Source of the DNA: an uncultured Flavobacteriaceae bacterium
GTDB taxonomy: Bacteria; Bacteroidota; Bacteroidia; Flavobacteriales; Flavobacteriaceae
DNA length: 64,000 bases
Reading direction: 5' to 3'
Assembly (NCBI GenBank): GCA_913043275.1
Contig: CAJWLL010000005.1
Coordinates: 1-64,000 of the forward strand
Shown here piece after piece: positions 46,181-54,996 of the stretch. A program made the translations under genes and the position numbers. Below the pieces are notes generated by a model that was not told where the DNA came from, searched no databases, and saw nothing but the letters and a program-made list of their open reading frames with translations. The first letter of the stretch is position 1. Every line of letters starts with the position of its first letter.

Positions 46181-47527
46181 TTAGCTTAAAGATAGGAGTG
46201 TTTTTTTATTTCCAAAAGGATTGATTTTTATAGGAACACCATAAAGGTCAAAATCTGTTGCATCTAAAATTTTAACATCTAAGAAATATCCAAGCTTGAG
46301 ATAGTGTTTTTTTGCATCGATTAACACTTCGTTGTCAACGTCTGGAGAGTCGATTTCAGTTCTGCCGACGAAGTAGTCACCTTTTTTTCGATCAATGACA
46401 CAACGGTAGATTTTACCTACCTTTTTTTGGTTCTGTTCCCATGAGATTTCAGATTGTATTTTCATGATTTCATTTGCTCGATCCTGCTTTACTTTCTTTG
46501 GCACATTATCTTCCAATTGATAGGCATGGGTGTTTTCTTCATGGCTGTAAGTAAAACATCCCAAGCGCTCAAACCGCATGACCTTTACCCATTGCTTTAG
46601 GGTTTCAAAATCAGCTTCTGTTTCACCGGGATAACCAACAATCAGAGAAGTTCTCAAAGCTATTTCGGGTAAAATTGATCGGATATTTTCAATCAAATCC
46701 GTCGTCTTTTTTTGAGTCGTTCCCCTTCGCATGGATTTTAGAATGGGGTCGGAAATGTGCTGTAACGGAATGTCCAAATAATTGCAAATCTTAGGCTCCC
46801 TTTTCATTACCTCTATAACCTCCATGGGAAACCCTGTAGGAAAGGCATAGTGCATTCGTATCCATTCTATACCAGACACCTTAGCCAAAGCACAAAGTAA
46901 ATCAGCCAATCGTCTTTCTTTATAGAGGTCAAGGCCGTAATATGTTAAGTCTTGTGCAATTAGCAGTAATTCTTTGACTCCATTTTCCGCTAGTTTTTCA
47001 GCCCTTTGAACCAATTCCTCTATCGGGGTGGAACGGTGTTTGCCGCGCATGAGTGGAATGGCGCAAAAAGAACAGGGACGGTCACAGCCTTCAGAAACCT
47101 TAAAGTAAGCGTAATTTTTGGGGGTTGTCGTCTGTCTTTCTCCTAACAATTCGTGTTTGTAATCCGCCTCCAATGCCTTCAGTAATTGGGGTAAATCAGT
47201 AGTGCCGAAATAGGCATCCACTTGCGGCATTTCCTTTTCCAAATCAGGCTTGTAACGCTCAACCAAGCAACCTGTAACAAAGAGTTGATCAATTCTGCCT
47301 GTTTGCTTTTTTTGGATTTGCTCCAAAATAGTATTAATAGATTCCTCCTTGGCATTGTAAATGAAGCCGCAGGTATTGACCACTACAATATTCCCTTCCT
47401 CCTCGTGAACCACATTTTTGTTATTGGCATTTAACTGACCCATCAAAACCTCCGAATCATATAGGTTTTTGGAACAGCCCATGGTGATGATATTGATTTT
47501 ATTTTGCTTTCTACTTTTGGTTCTCAA
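46181..47527 (-). CDS. rimO: ribosomal protein uS12 methylthiotransferase RimO
   Basis: RimO is a radical-SAM enzyme that adds a methylthio group to the conserved aspartate of ribosomal protein uS12. The 448-residue protein has an N-terminal auxiliary-cluster domain (Cys 18 in MGCSKN, Cys 53 in NTCGF, Cys 87 in TGCLVE), the radical-SAM cluster Cys 148/152/155 in GCDRPCSFC, and a C-terminal TRAM domain. MGCSKNLYDSE and the AIPLMRGKHRS extension fit RimO better than MiaB. It lies ten bases after the alpha/beta hydrolase gene. Confidence 0.95.
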   Translation of the reverse strand: MRTKSRKQNKINIITMGCSKNLYDSEVLMGQLNANNKNVVHEEEGNIVVVNTCGFIYNAKEESINTILEQIQKKQTGRIDQLFVTGCLVERYKPDLEKEMPQVDAYFGTTDLPQLLKALEADYKHELLGERQTTTPKNYAYFKVSEGCDRPCSFCAIPLMRGKHRSTPIEELVQRAEKLAENGVKELLLIAQDLTYYGLDLYKERRLADLLCALAKVSGIEWIRMHYAFPTGFPMEVIEVMKREPKICNYLDIPLQHISDPILKSMRRGTTQKKTTDLIENIRSILPEIALRTSLIVGYPGETEADFETLKQWVKVMRFERLGCFTYSHEENTHAYQLEDNVPKKVKQDRANEIMKIQSEISWEQNQKKVGKIYRCVIDRKKGDYFVGRTEIDSPDVDNEVLIDAKKHYLKLGYFLDVKILDATDFDLYGVPIKINPFGNKKTLLSLS

Positions 47528-47537
47528 CAGCTTTTAT

Positions 47538-48530
47538 TTAGTTCAGTTCAATATCTAATTGTTTTTGTAAAAATGCCAGTGCTGCAAGTTCAGCTTGTTG
47601 GTGATTTGGGGTGCTTAAATGAGAAATCATTACATGATCTCCTACTTCAGAAAAAGCCACTTTTTGTTTTTTATCTTCGGAAGTGCCAAGCTGGTCAAAC
47701 ATTCTCAACATGGCAGGAATAGAGACCACCTTGTCCTGCTCCTCTTCATTTTTATAATAATATCCCATAAAAACTGGAGCAGTAATTCTTTGAAAAATAT
47801 CGGGACGCATCCCTGTTTCCAAAAGCTTTTGGAGCTCAACAGTAGATTCCAAGCGGTAGCGGGTAGTCCAATATTTTTGTTTTTGCTCCGTAATCTTGTT
47901 CATGGTGTAATATTTACTCCCCAGCACCCATTGGGCGATTTGAAGCCCCCAGGGTAAAGTCAATAGTTTGGATTTGGGATCGTAAATTTCGATATTTGGA
48001 CTAAACAGTAACAAAGCGGCAATTTGAATATCATTACCCAAAACCAAGGATAAAGTGCCGCCCGAAGAACAGGAAATAATTATTACCTTTTCGCCTATTT
48101 TTTTAGCAACTGCCAATGCCTCTCTTGCACTATCAAGATATTTTTTACCAGTAAAATTTAACAGGGGTTCTTTTTCAATCAATCCATGATCACTTAGACG
48201 GGGCAGGTAGAGGTTTGCTTTCAAAGCACGGGCAATATTACGGTGTACTGGATCACCCTCTTCGGTGCTGGCAGAAAAACCGTGTAAGTATAGGATGCTA
48301 TATGCAGTTTTTTTGGGGATGGAATCATAAAATTCTAACTCAGAGGCATTATCTGGTTTAATGTTGTGCAAAGCCGACTCTTTGGCATCTATCCAATCTT
48401 TAAGTTCAGTAATATGGAAGGGGGGGGTGGGTAGTGGCTTATCTAAATCGGGTGCCTTTAATTCTGGCCCCAAAACAAAAAGTCCAAAAAGAACAGATGG
48501 TATAAAAAAAGTTTTTTCTATGATTTTCAT
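47538..48530 (-). CDS. membrane-anchored alpha/beta hydrolase
   Basis: A 330-residue protein with a hydrophobic N-terminal segment (about 5-21) that can be a signal or anchor. The hydrolase fold is clear: an oxyanion-hole LYLHGFSAS (80-88), the nucleophile elbow in IISCSSGGTL (151-160), where the serine follows Cys and Ser rather than Gly-x, and a C-terminal catalytic GDHVMISH. The family includes carboxylesterases and lipases; the substrate is not known. Its gene is between ftsY and rimO with 10-base gaps. The elbow is unlike the usual GxSxG. Confidence 0.85.
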   Translation of the reverse strand: MKIIEKTFFIPSVLFGLFVLGPELKAPDLDKPLPTPPFHITELKDWIDAKESALHNIKPDNASELEFYDSIPKKTAYSILYLHGFSASTEEGDPVHRNIARALKANLYLPRLSDHGLIEKEPLLNFTGKKYLDSAREALAVAKKIGEKVIIISCSSGGTLSLVLGNDIQIAALLLFSPNIEIYDPKSKLLTLPWGLQIAQWVLGSKYYTMNKITEQKQKYWTTRYRLESTVELQKLLETGMRPDIFQRITAPVFMGYYYKNEEEQDKVVSIPAMLRMFDQLGTSEDKKQKVAFSEVGDHVMISHLSTPNHQQAELAALAFLQKQLDIELN

Positions 48531-48539
48531 TGATCTTGC

Positions 48540-49493
48540 TTAACTAAAAAAACTCCCTACAAAGGTCCCAGAATGAAACAACTGTAGGTCCTCCAATCCT
48601 TCGCCAACACCAATATACTTTACTGGAATTTGGAATTGATCGGAAATCCCAATAACAACACCTCCTTTGGCTGTCCCATCAAGCTTGGTAATTGCCAATG
48701 CCGTTACCTCTGTGGCAAGGGTAAATTGTTTGGCTTGCTCAAAGGCATTTTGTCCCGTAGACCCATCTAAAACCAATAGAACTTCATGGGGAGCATTTGG
48801 AACTACTTTTTGCATTACTTTTCTGACTTTGGTCAATTCATTCATCAAATTAATTTTATTGTGCAATCGCCCTGCTGTGTCTATGATGGCCAAATCACTT
48901 TTTTGAGATATAGCAGACTGCAAAGTGTCGAAAACAACTGAGGCAGGATCACTACCCCTTTCTTGCTTAACGATTTCTACATCTACTCGATCTGCCCATA
49001 TCTGCAGTTGATCAATGGCGCCAGCCCTAAAGGTATCAGCCGCTCCCAACATTACCTTTTTCCCTCCAGCCTTGTAATGATGTGCCAACTTTGCTATTGT
49101 GGTAGTTTTTCCAACTCCATTGACACCAACTACCATAACCACTTGAAGCTGGTTAGGTAAATCTGAGTCAAAACTCTTTAATTCCTCATGTTGGTGTTGT
49201 TTGAGAAGGCTGGTAATTTCTTCACGTAAGATTTTAGCAAGTTCGGAAGTACCCAAATACTTATCTCTAGCCACTCTTTCCTCCAAAGCATCAATGATTT
49301 TGAGCGTAGTTGCCACCCCTACATCAGATCGAATCAAGACCTCTTCTAATTCGTCGAGAAGCTCTGAGTCAATTCTTGACTTCCCCGCAATGGCTTTTCC
49401 TAATTTAGAGAAAAAAGACTTTTTTGAAGCAGCAAGACCCTGGTCCAATTGCTCTTTTTTTTCTGGACTAAAAATTGATTTTAAAAAACTCAT
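48540..49493 (-). CDS. ftsY: signal recognition particle receptor FtsY
   Basis: FtsY docks ribosome/SRP complexes at the membrane through paired GTPases. The 317-residue protein has an NG domain with G1 VGVNGVGKTT (122-131), the DTAGR G3 motif and TKLDGTAKGG (G4). The acidic A domain of E. coli FtsY is lacking; only a short basic N-terminus (MSFLKSIFSPEKKEQ) precedes the N domain, as common in Bacteroidota. It heads the unit with the hydrolase, rimO and bshC, just after the terminator of the ribosomal-protein operon. Confidence 0.96.
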   Translation of the reverse strand: MSFLKSIFSPEKKEQLDQGLAASKKSFFSKLGKAIAGKSRIDSELLDELEEVLIRSDVGVATTLKIIDALEERVARDKYLGTSELAKILREEITSLLKQHQHEELKSFDSDLPNQLQVVMVVGVNGVGKTTTIAKLAHHYKAGGKKVMLGAADTFRAGAIDQLQIWADRVDVEIVKQERGSDPASVVFDTLQSAISQKSDLAIIDTAGRLHNKINLMNELTKVRKVMQKVVPNAPHEVLLVLDGSTGQNAFEQAKQFTLATEVTALAITKLDGTAKGGVVIGISDQFQIPVKYIGVGEGLEDLQLFHSGTFVGSFFS

Positions 49494-49503
49494 GGGTACA
49501 CAA

Positions 49504-49534
49504 ATAAAAAAAGCTACTATAAAAGTAGCTTATA
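49504..49534 (-). terminator. terminator of the rpmB-rpmG-DUF4295 operon
   Basis: AAGCTAC (49511-49517) and GTAGCTT (49525-49531) pair around a seven-base loop, and the minus-strand transcript continues into a run of seven T. It separates the ribosomal-protein unit from ftsY. Confidence 0.75.
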
Positions 49535-49554
49535 TTTTGGATAGATTTAAAAAA

Positions 49555-49707
49555 TTATTTTTTACCCAACCAATCATTGACACGATCTGGGGTAATCATG
49601 GTTTCAACAAAAGAATAAGAGTTAGAATTGTTTTTCTTAAGCATCTTAATAGCTTTTGTCAATTTTTTAGAGCCCGTTTGAAGCGTTGCTACTGATTTCT
49701 TTGCCAT
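49555..49707 (-). CDS. DUF4295 small basic protein
   Basis: A 50-residue protein read from ATG 49707 to TAA at 49555; it starts MAKKSVATLQTGSKK and ends DRVNDWLGKK. About a quarter of its residues are lysine. DUF4295 proteins are found throughout Bacteroidota just after the L28 and L33 genes, as here, where rpmG ends two bases upstream. A link to the ribosome is suggested by position, charge and size, though I know of no named role. The gene is short enough to be missed by ORF finders. Confidence 0.92.
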   Translation of the reverse strand: MAKKSVATLQTGSKKLTKAIKMLKKNNSNSYSFVETMITPDRVNDWLGKK

Positions 49708-49709
49708 AA

Positions 49710-49892
49710 TTACTTAATTTCTTTGTGAATGGTCATACGCTTAAGAATGGGATTGAATTTTTTAATTTCCAATCGATCCGGGGTATTCTTTTTGTTTTTG
49801 GTAGTGATATAACGCGAAGTTCCGCGTTGGCCAGATTCATTATGTTCTGTACACTCTAATATCACCTGAACTCTGTTTCCTTTCTTTGCCAT
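49710..49892 (-). CDS. rpmG: 50S ribosomal protein bL33
   Basis: A 60-residue ribosomal protein with the family's opening [17 protein letters not shown], the [21 protein letters not shown] core and the lysine-rich end. The four zinc-binding Cys of the C+ form are not present: only one Cys (ECTEH) remains, so it is the zinc-free paralogue. It is second in the rpmB-rpmG-DUF4295 operon. Confidence 0.96.
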   Translation of the reverse strand: MAKKGNRVQVILECTEHNESGQRGTSRYITTKNKKNTPDRLEIKKFNPILKRMTIHKEIK

Positions 49893-49900
49893 GTTGAAGT

Positions 49901-50134
49901 TTATAAAATACCTTGATTTTTTGCCTCTTTAATCACAGCACTAATACCTTTTCTATTGATCGTTTTCAAAACGGATGCTTTAATTTTCAAAGTAATCCAT
50001 TTGTCCTGATCGGGGATGTAAAAACGTTTTTTGATTAAATTTATGTCAAAGCGTCTTCTGGTTTTATTCATTGCGTGGGAAACATTATTTCCAAACATTA
50101 CCCTCTTACCCGTAATATCGCAAACTCTAGACAT
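49901..50134 (-). CDS. rpmB: 50S ribosomal protein bL28
   Basis: The 77-residue product starts [11 protein letters not shown] at the ATG at 50134; upstream codons in the same frame are not family-like. The conserved [25 protein letters not shown] region is complete. The single Cys 5 shows it to be a zinc-free form. It heads the operon with bL33 and DUF4295 and is preceded by a good promoter. Confidence 0.97.
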   Translation of the reverse strand: MSRVCDITGKRVMFGNNVSHAMNKTRRRFDINLIKKRFYIPDQDKWITLKIKASVLKTINRKGISAVIKEAKNQGIL

Positions 50135-50158
50135 GTTGATTATTCTTTTAACAGGTTG

Positions 50159-50187
50159 CAAATTTACACTTTTTTAGAAAGTTTCAA
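50159..50187 (-). promoter_or_regulatory. promoter of the rpmB operon
   Basis: On the minus strand TTG (50187-50185), 18 bases, then TAAATTTG (50166-50159), a full match to the Bacteroidota consensus, 24 bases before the ATG. Confidence 0.65.
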
Positions 50188-50211
50188 AAATTTAAATAAG
50201 AATAAAAAAAA

Positions 50212-51456
50212 TCACTTAAGAAGGGCTCTGTATAGCATTTCAAAGGCTTTATTAACAGTTTTGTGAATCACTCGGGTTCGGTTATTTCCCATATCGAATT
50301 TCAAACTTTCTAATCCATAGGGGGTAGCCAATCCAATAAAAACAGTACCAACTTCTTGTCCTTGATCGCCCATACTAGGTCCTGCATTTCCAGTAGTGGA
50401 AAGAGCAAAATCAGAATTATACTTTTTTTGAGCCCCTAAAGCCATAGCTGATGCCACCTCAGCACTGACAACACCATGTTGTTTAATTAGACTACTTTCT
50501 ACCTCCAATATACTAGTTTTTGAATCAACAGAATAGGTAACTGCACTGCCTTTAAAAAAATTAGAAGCCCCTGGCTGAGAAGTAAATCTTGTAGCGATAG
50601 CTCCTCCTGAACAACTCTCAGCACAAGAAATTGTTTTACCCAATTGATTCAATTTTTCTGCAATTAAAAATTCGATGGACTGATCTTCTTCTGTGCCAAA
50701 ATAAATATCCTTAATTGAAGGAATGACTTTTTCAATCTGAGCATTAACTTTTGTTTTTAAGGTCTCGAGTTCAGGGCCCTTGCTTGACAATCGCAATCGT
50801 ACCATCCCCAAACTCGGCAAATAGGCTAACTTAATCGAATCAGGTAGATTTTTTTCCCAGTCTAGAATTCTTTCGGCGATAACACTTTCTCCTAAACCAA
50901 AGGTTAAAATGGTTTTGTGGTACAAAGCAGGCAGAACAAAGTGCTCTTGAATTTTAGGCAAAACTTCGTTTTTAACCAAAGCCTTCATCTCATCAGGTAC
51001 GCCAGGTAGGGAAATAAACACCTGTCCTTTATCGATAAACCACATACCAGATGCAGTCCCAAGTCGGTTGTGAAGAATCGTGGCCTTGGAAGGTAAATTG
51101 GCCTGATCAAGATTTATATCGCTGATGGGAGTGGTGACGAATTTACTTAAAATATTTTCAATGTGTTCCAAAACAAGCTCGTTCTTGATTAATTGATCGT
51201 CAAAATATTCGCAAAGCGTTTGTTTAGTTACATCATCCTTTGTAGGACCCAATCCTCCAGTCATTATGATAATGTCTGCCCTATTTCGGGCTTGGTCTAG
51301 AGCGTTTATTATGATCTCCTTTTGGTCAGAAATACTACTGATCTGTATGATTTCCACCCCTATTCTATTCAATTCTTTAGCCAAAAAAACTGAATTGGTA
51401 TTAACTATTTGACCAATTAAAATCTCATCTCCTATACTTACCAGTTCAGATTTCAT
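50212..51456 (-). CDS. cinA: CinA-type nicotinamide-nucleotide amidohydrolase
   Basis: The 414-residue protein has two domains: an N-terminal MoCF-like pyrophosphatase (COG1058; ITGG-type MTGGLGPTKDD, 65-75) and a C-terminal PncC amidohydrolase that converts NMN to nicotinate mononucleotide, with SCAESCSGGAIATRF near 280 and TTGNAGPS. The family cleans up NMN made by NAD-dependent DNA ligase. Both catalytic halves look complete. It is the last gene of the recR-E2-exonuclease-FAH-cinA unit, two bases after the FAH gene. Confidence 0.93.
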   Translation of the reverse strand: MKSELVSIGDEILIGQIVNTNSVFLAKELNRIGVEIIQISSISDQKEIIINALDQARNRADIIIMTGGLGPTKDDVTKQTLCEYFDDQLIKNELVLEHIENILSKFVTTPISDINLDQANLPSKATILHNRLGTASGMWFIDKGQVFISLPGVPDEMKALVKNEVLPKIQEHFVLPALYHKTILTFGLGESVIAERILDWEKNLPDSIKLAYLPSLGMVRLRLSSKGPELETLKTKVNAQIEKVIPSIKDIYFGTEEDQSIEFLIAEKLNQLGKTISCAESCSGGAIATRFTSQPGASNFFKGSAVTYSVDSKTSILEVESSLIKQHGVVSAEVASAMALGAQKKYNSDFALSTTGNAGPSMGDQGQEVGTVFIGLATPYGLESLKFDMGNNRTRVIHKTVNKAFEMLYRALLK

Positions 51457-51457
51457 T

Positions 51458-52069
51458 CTATTTAATTTTCACCTTAAATGCTTTTTCTCCTTCCAAAGAA
51501 CCTTCCAAAATATCATTTGGATAAACGGGGCCTACTCCGGCCGGAGTTCCGGTAAAAATTACATCTCCGATCTTAAGCGTAAAGAATCGAGACACTTCTG
51601 CAATCAAAGATTCAATGCTCCAAAGCATTTCAGAGGTATTTCCTTCTTGGATGACAGCACCATTTTTTTTCAGTTCAAAATCTAGTTGATTCAAATCTGT
51701 AAAATGATCTTTAGTAAACCAATTACCGATTAGAGCAGATCCGTCAAAAGCTTTCGCTTTTTCCCAGGGTAGACCATTCTGCTTTAAATGTTTTTGTAAA
51801 TCACGGGCAGTAAAGTCAATTCCTAAACCAATTTCTTGATAATACTTATGGGCAAATTTTTCTTCTATGCATTTACCAATGCGATTGATCTTGACCAAAA
51901 CCTCAACCTCATGTTGAATTTGATTCGAAAAAGGAGGAATATAAAATGGTAGCCGCTTTTGAAGCTTTGCTGTATCAGGCTTAATAAAGACAACAGGGGA
52001 CTCCGGTTTATCATTCCCCAACTCCTCTGCATGCTGTGGATAATTTCTCCCTATGCAAATGATTTTCAC
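51458..52069 (-). CDS. fumarylacetoacetate hydrolase-family protein
   Basis: The short form (203 residues) of the FAH fold, which hydrolyses or decarboxylates 2-oxo acids (acylpyruvate hydrolase, oxaloacetate decarboxylase and related). Typical segments are CIGRNYPQHAEELG, PVVFIKPDTA, the metal-binding HEVEVLVKI (Glu-x-Glu), GIDFTARDLQ and GDVIFTGTPAGVGPV. The substrate cannot be told. It sits between an exonuclease gene (10-base gap) and cinA (1-base gap). Confidence 0.92.
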   Translation of the reverse strand: MKIICIGRNYPQHAEELGNDKPESPVVFIKPDTAKLQKRLPFYIPPFSNQIQHEVEVLVKINRIGKCIEEKFAHKYYQEIGLGIDFTARDLQKHLKQNGLPWEKAKAFDGSALIGNWFTKDHFTDLNQLDFELKKNGAVIQEGNTSEMLWSIESLIAEVSRFFTLKIGDVIFTGTPAGVGPVYPNDILEGSLEGEKAFKVKIK

Positions 52070-52079
52070 AAAAAAATGA

Positions 52080-52847
52080 TTAGGTGTTTAATTTTCTCAA
52101 GCGTATGGCCGTAAGAACTTTTTTGGTATACATGGGAAAATCGGCATTGAGCAACCAACCGAAGTATCCTGGTTCTTCTTCCAAAACACACTCCACCGTA
52201 TTGCCTTTATGTTTTCCAAACGAAAAGCACTCCTCTCCTTCTTCATTAAATACAATAAATCCGGCAAAATCAGCAGATTTTGTTCGGGTGGAAAATACAT
52301 TTAAGGAATTAATATCTCCTTCCAACTCATCGTATCGCTCTAATTGAGCCATCAAAACATCATGCGTAGCTTGGGTATCGGCCATGGCAGAATGAGCATC
52401 AAGTAATTCATCATTACAATAAAATTTTAAAGCCGCCGCTAGGGTACGTTGTTCCATTTTGTGGAAAATAGTTTGTACATCAACGGTTTTAAAGTCGGCC
52501 ATATTAAAATCGATATCTACCCTGAGCATCTCCTCTGCAATGAGTGGAATATCAAAACGATCAGAATTGTATCCAGCCAAATCCGAATTTTTGATAAAGC
52601 TATAAATAGTTTTTGAAAGTGTCTTGAAATTGGGTTCATTGGCCACATCGGCATTATAAATACCGTGAATAGCAGAGGCCTGGGGGGGAATTGGACATTC
52701 GGGATTGACCCGCCAAACCTTATTCTCTTTTGTTCCATCGGGAAATAGCTTTAATACCGCAATTTCAATAATACGATCTTTAGTAACATTTACTCCTGTG
52801 GTTTCCAAATCGAAAAAACAGAGGGGTCTTATTAGTTTTAATTTCAT
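52080..52847 (-). CDS. DnaQ-like 3'-5' exonuclease with C-terminal DUF3820 domain
   Basis: A 255-residue protein. The exonuclease domain (about 7-175) has ExoI FFDLETTG (Asp 13, Glu 15), ExoII GYNSDRFDIPLIAEE, and ExoIII DAHSAMADTQATHDVL. A C-terminal domain (about 195-250) with FSFGKHKGNTVECVLEEEPGYFGWLL matches the DUF3820 type. It is similar to a DNA polymerase III epsilon-like exonuclease family of flavobacteria; the true proofreading subunit may be another gene. It follows E2 by ten bases. Confidence 0.88.
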   Translation of the reverse strand: MKLKLIRPLCFFDLETTGVNVTKDRIIEIAVLKLFPDGTKENKVWRVNPECPIPPQASAIHGIYNADVANEPNFKTLSKTIYSFIKNSDLAGYNSDRFDIPLIAEEMLRVDIDFNMADFKTVDVQTIFHKMEQRTLAAALKFYCNDELLDAHSAMADTQATHDVLMAQLERYDELEGDINSLNVFSTRTKSADFAGFIVFNEEGEECFSFGKHKGNTVECVLEEEPGYFGWLLNADFPMYTKKVLTAIRLRKLNT

Positions 52848-52857
52848 AAATCAAAGA

Positions 52858-54243
52858 TTATATTGAAATATTTTTATCCCAATTATTAAGATAATCTGAC
52901 ATATTCTTGATAAAATTACCTCCCATAGAACCGTTTATAATGCGATGGTCATAGCTAATAGAAATAATCATTTTTTTACGGATGGCAATAGAATCTCCCT
53001 GTGAAGTTTCGATTACTGCAGGTATTTTTCGAATCACACCCACTGCAACAATTCCCACTTGTGGTTGACTAATGATTGGGGTTCCTGTCAGCGATCCAAA
53101 GTTGCCAATATTGGTAAACGTAAAGGTGCCATCTTGAACTTCTTCGGGTTTTAGTTGTTGAGTTCTAGCACGGCGAGCCAAGTCATTTACAGCTTTAGCC
53201 AAACCTGACAAATTTAAATAATCTGCATTCTTAATGACTGGTACAATAAGGTTTCCATCGGACATAGCTGCAGCCATTCCAATATTAATGGATTTTTTCT
53301 GCACAATGTTATCACCCTCTACCGAACTGTTCAAAAGTGGATAATCCTTTAGCGCTTTGATTAAAGCCATAACTATCAAGGGCGTAAAAGTCAATTTTTC
53401 ACCTTCTCTTTCCAAAAATTCATTTTTTACTTTCTCCCTCCAATCCCACAAATTGGTCAAATCAGCCTCTATAAAAGACTGAACGTGAGCTGAGGTCTGT
53501 TTGCTTTGGATCATGTGATCGGCTGTAAGCTTTGCCAAACGAGTCATCTCAATGATTTGATCACCATTGCTTTTGGATGTAGTATTGGACTCAGGGTTTG
53601 TATTTGTTAAGGGGACTCCAGAAGGAGCACTACGGGAAATAATTATTTGTTTTTCTGTCTTAGGTATAGAAAAATTAATCCGTTGGGACAAAAAGGCTAA
53701 AATGTCTTTTTTGGTTATCCGATTGTCTTTTCCTGTACCCTCAATCCGCTTTAACTCCTCTTGGGTAAGCCCTTCTTCCTTGACAATACTCTTAACTAAG
53801 GGGGATAGAAATTTACTATTATTACTAGATTTTTCAGGCGACAAGATGGCTTTAGCATCGTCTAAGGTTTTGGATACACTTTCAAATTGGGGCAACGGTT
53901 CGGGTAGGGTAATTGTCTGATCTTTAGTGATGGGAGCTTCTTTTTTCTCTTTCTCTTGAGGTGAATCAACTTTAGAAAGAGCTTTATTATCCAGTTCCTC
54001 GCCTTCAGTTTCAATAACAGCCATGACCTCACCCACTTGAACAACTTCATTTTCTGTAAATTTTTTTTCAATCAACACGCCACTGACTTCACTTGACACG
54101 TCTGAATCTACCTTGTCAGTAGCAATTTCTAAAACAATATCTTCAACCTCTATTGACTGTCCAACCTCTTTCAACCATTTGGTCAAGGTAGCTTCCGCAA
54201 CGCTCTCACCCATCTTGGGTAATTTCAAAAAGTGTTTGCCCAT
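52858..54243 (-). CDS. dihydrolipoamide acyltransferase (E2) of a 2-oxo acid dehydrogenase
   Basis: A 461-residue E2 subunit starting at MGKHFLKLPKMGES. It has one lipoyl domain (1-80, lipoylated Lys 44 in EIATDKVDSD), a Pro/Lys-rich linker, an E1/E3-binding domain (145-185, LSPLVKSIVKEEG... NRITKKDIL) and the catalytic acyltransferase domain. The active-site His 433 is in SYDHRIINGSMGG, where Asp of the HRxxDG motif is replaced by Asn 437. The domain layout fits branched-chain (BkdB) or pyruvate type E2; E1 and E3 genes are not near, so substrate is unknown. Ten bases before the exonuclease gene. Confidence 0.88.
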   Translation of the reverse strand: MGKHFLKLPKMGESVAEATLTKWLKEVGQSIEVEDIVLEIATDKVDSDVSSEVSGVLIEKKFTENEVVQVGEVMAVIETEGEELDNKALSKVDSPQEKEKKEAPITKDQTITLPEPLPQFESVSKTLDDAKAILSPEKSSNNSKFLSPLVKSIVKEEGLTQEELKRIEGTGKDNRITKKDILAFLSQRINFSIPKTEKQIIISRSAPSGVPLTNTNPESNTTSKSNGDQIIEMTRLAKLTADHMIQSKQTSAHVQSFIEADLTNLWDWREKVKNEFLEREGEKLTFTPLIVMALIKALKDYPLLNSSVEGDNIVQKKSINIGMAAAMSDGNLIVPVIKNADYLNLSGLAKAVNDLARRARTQQLKPEEVQDGTFTFTNIGNFGSLTGTPIISQPQVGIVAVGVIRKIPAVIETSQGDSIAIRKKMIISISYDHRIINGSMGGNFIKNMSDYLNNWDKNISI

Positions 54244-54319
54244 TTTTTTAAGAAAATACAAAATTACCAAATTTAAAAGGGAAATTTCGGCTTTTGGGAC
54301 AAAGTAATAAAAAAGGAAC

Positions 54320-54940
54320 CTATTTATTTACTATCGAGTTTTCATAAGGAACTCTTTTAAGAATGCTCCTTCCCAAAGTTACCTCATCGGTGTACTCTAA
54401 TTCATCGCCCACAGGAATCCCCCGGGCAATTGCTGATGTTTTAATATCGTAGGGTGCCAGTGTTTTATATATATAGAAATTAGTTGTATCAGCCTCCATG
54501 GTTGCACTAAGAGCAAAAATAATTTCTTTTATTTTGCCTTCTTGGACTTTTTTCTCGAGAGAATCTAAATTTAAATCCTGAGGCCCCACTCCATCAATTG
54601 GAGAAATGATTCCACCCAAAACATGATAGTAGCCTCTGAACTGACTCGTGTTTTCGATAGCGATAACATCCCTGATGTCTTCAACCACACAAAGCAAAGA
54701 ATCGTCCCGTGCAGGATTCGAACATATTTCACAAATTGGAAAGTCCGATAAATTATGACAGGAAGAACAAAAATTGATATGCTCCCTTAAATCTTTAATC
54801 ACTCGTGTTAAGTTAGAAGTATTTTCTTTGGGCTGTTTGAGAAGGTGTAATGCTAATCGCAATGCTGTTCTCTTACCGATGCCAGGTAACTGGGCAATTT
54901 CGTTAACTGCATTTTCCAATAACTTAGAGGAGAATTCCAT
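54320..54940 (-). CDS. recR: recombination protein RecR
   Basis: RecR joins RecF and RecO in loading RecA at gaps. The 206-residue protein has the N-terminal helix-hairpin-helix ([17 protein letters not shown], 18-34), the zinc finger Cys 58/61/70/73, a Toprim domain ([15 protein letters not shown]...YYHVLGG) and a C-terminal Walker B-like segment. Length is standard. It heads the minus unit, with a 76-base gap before E2, and diverges from the symporter gene across 56 bases. Confidence 0.97.
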   Translation of the reverse strand: MEFSSKLLENAVNEIAQLPGIGKRTALRLALHLLKQPKENTSNLTRVIKDLREHINFCSSCHNLSDFPICEICSNPARDDSLLCVVEDIRDVIAIENTSQFRGYYHVLGGIISPIDGVGPQDLNLDSLEKKVQEGKIKEIIFALSATMEADTTNFYIYKTLAPYDIKTSAIARGIPVGDELEYTDEVTLGRSILKRVPYENSIVNK

Positions 54941-54996
54941 ATTGTAAATTTAGGAATAATTCTCATCCTTTGAATTTGTATCTTTAATCTATTCTT

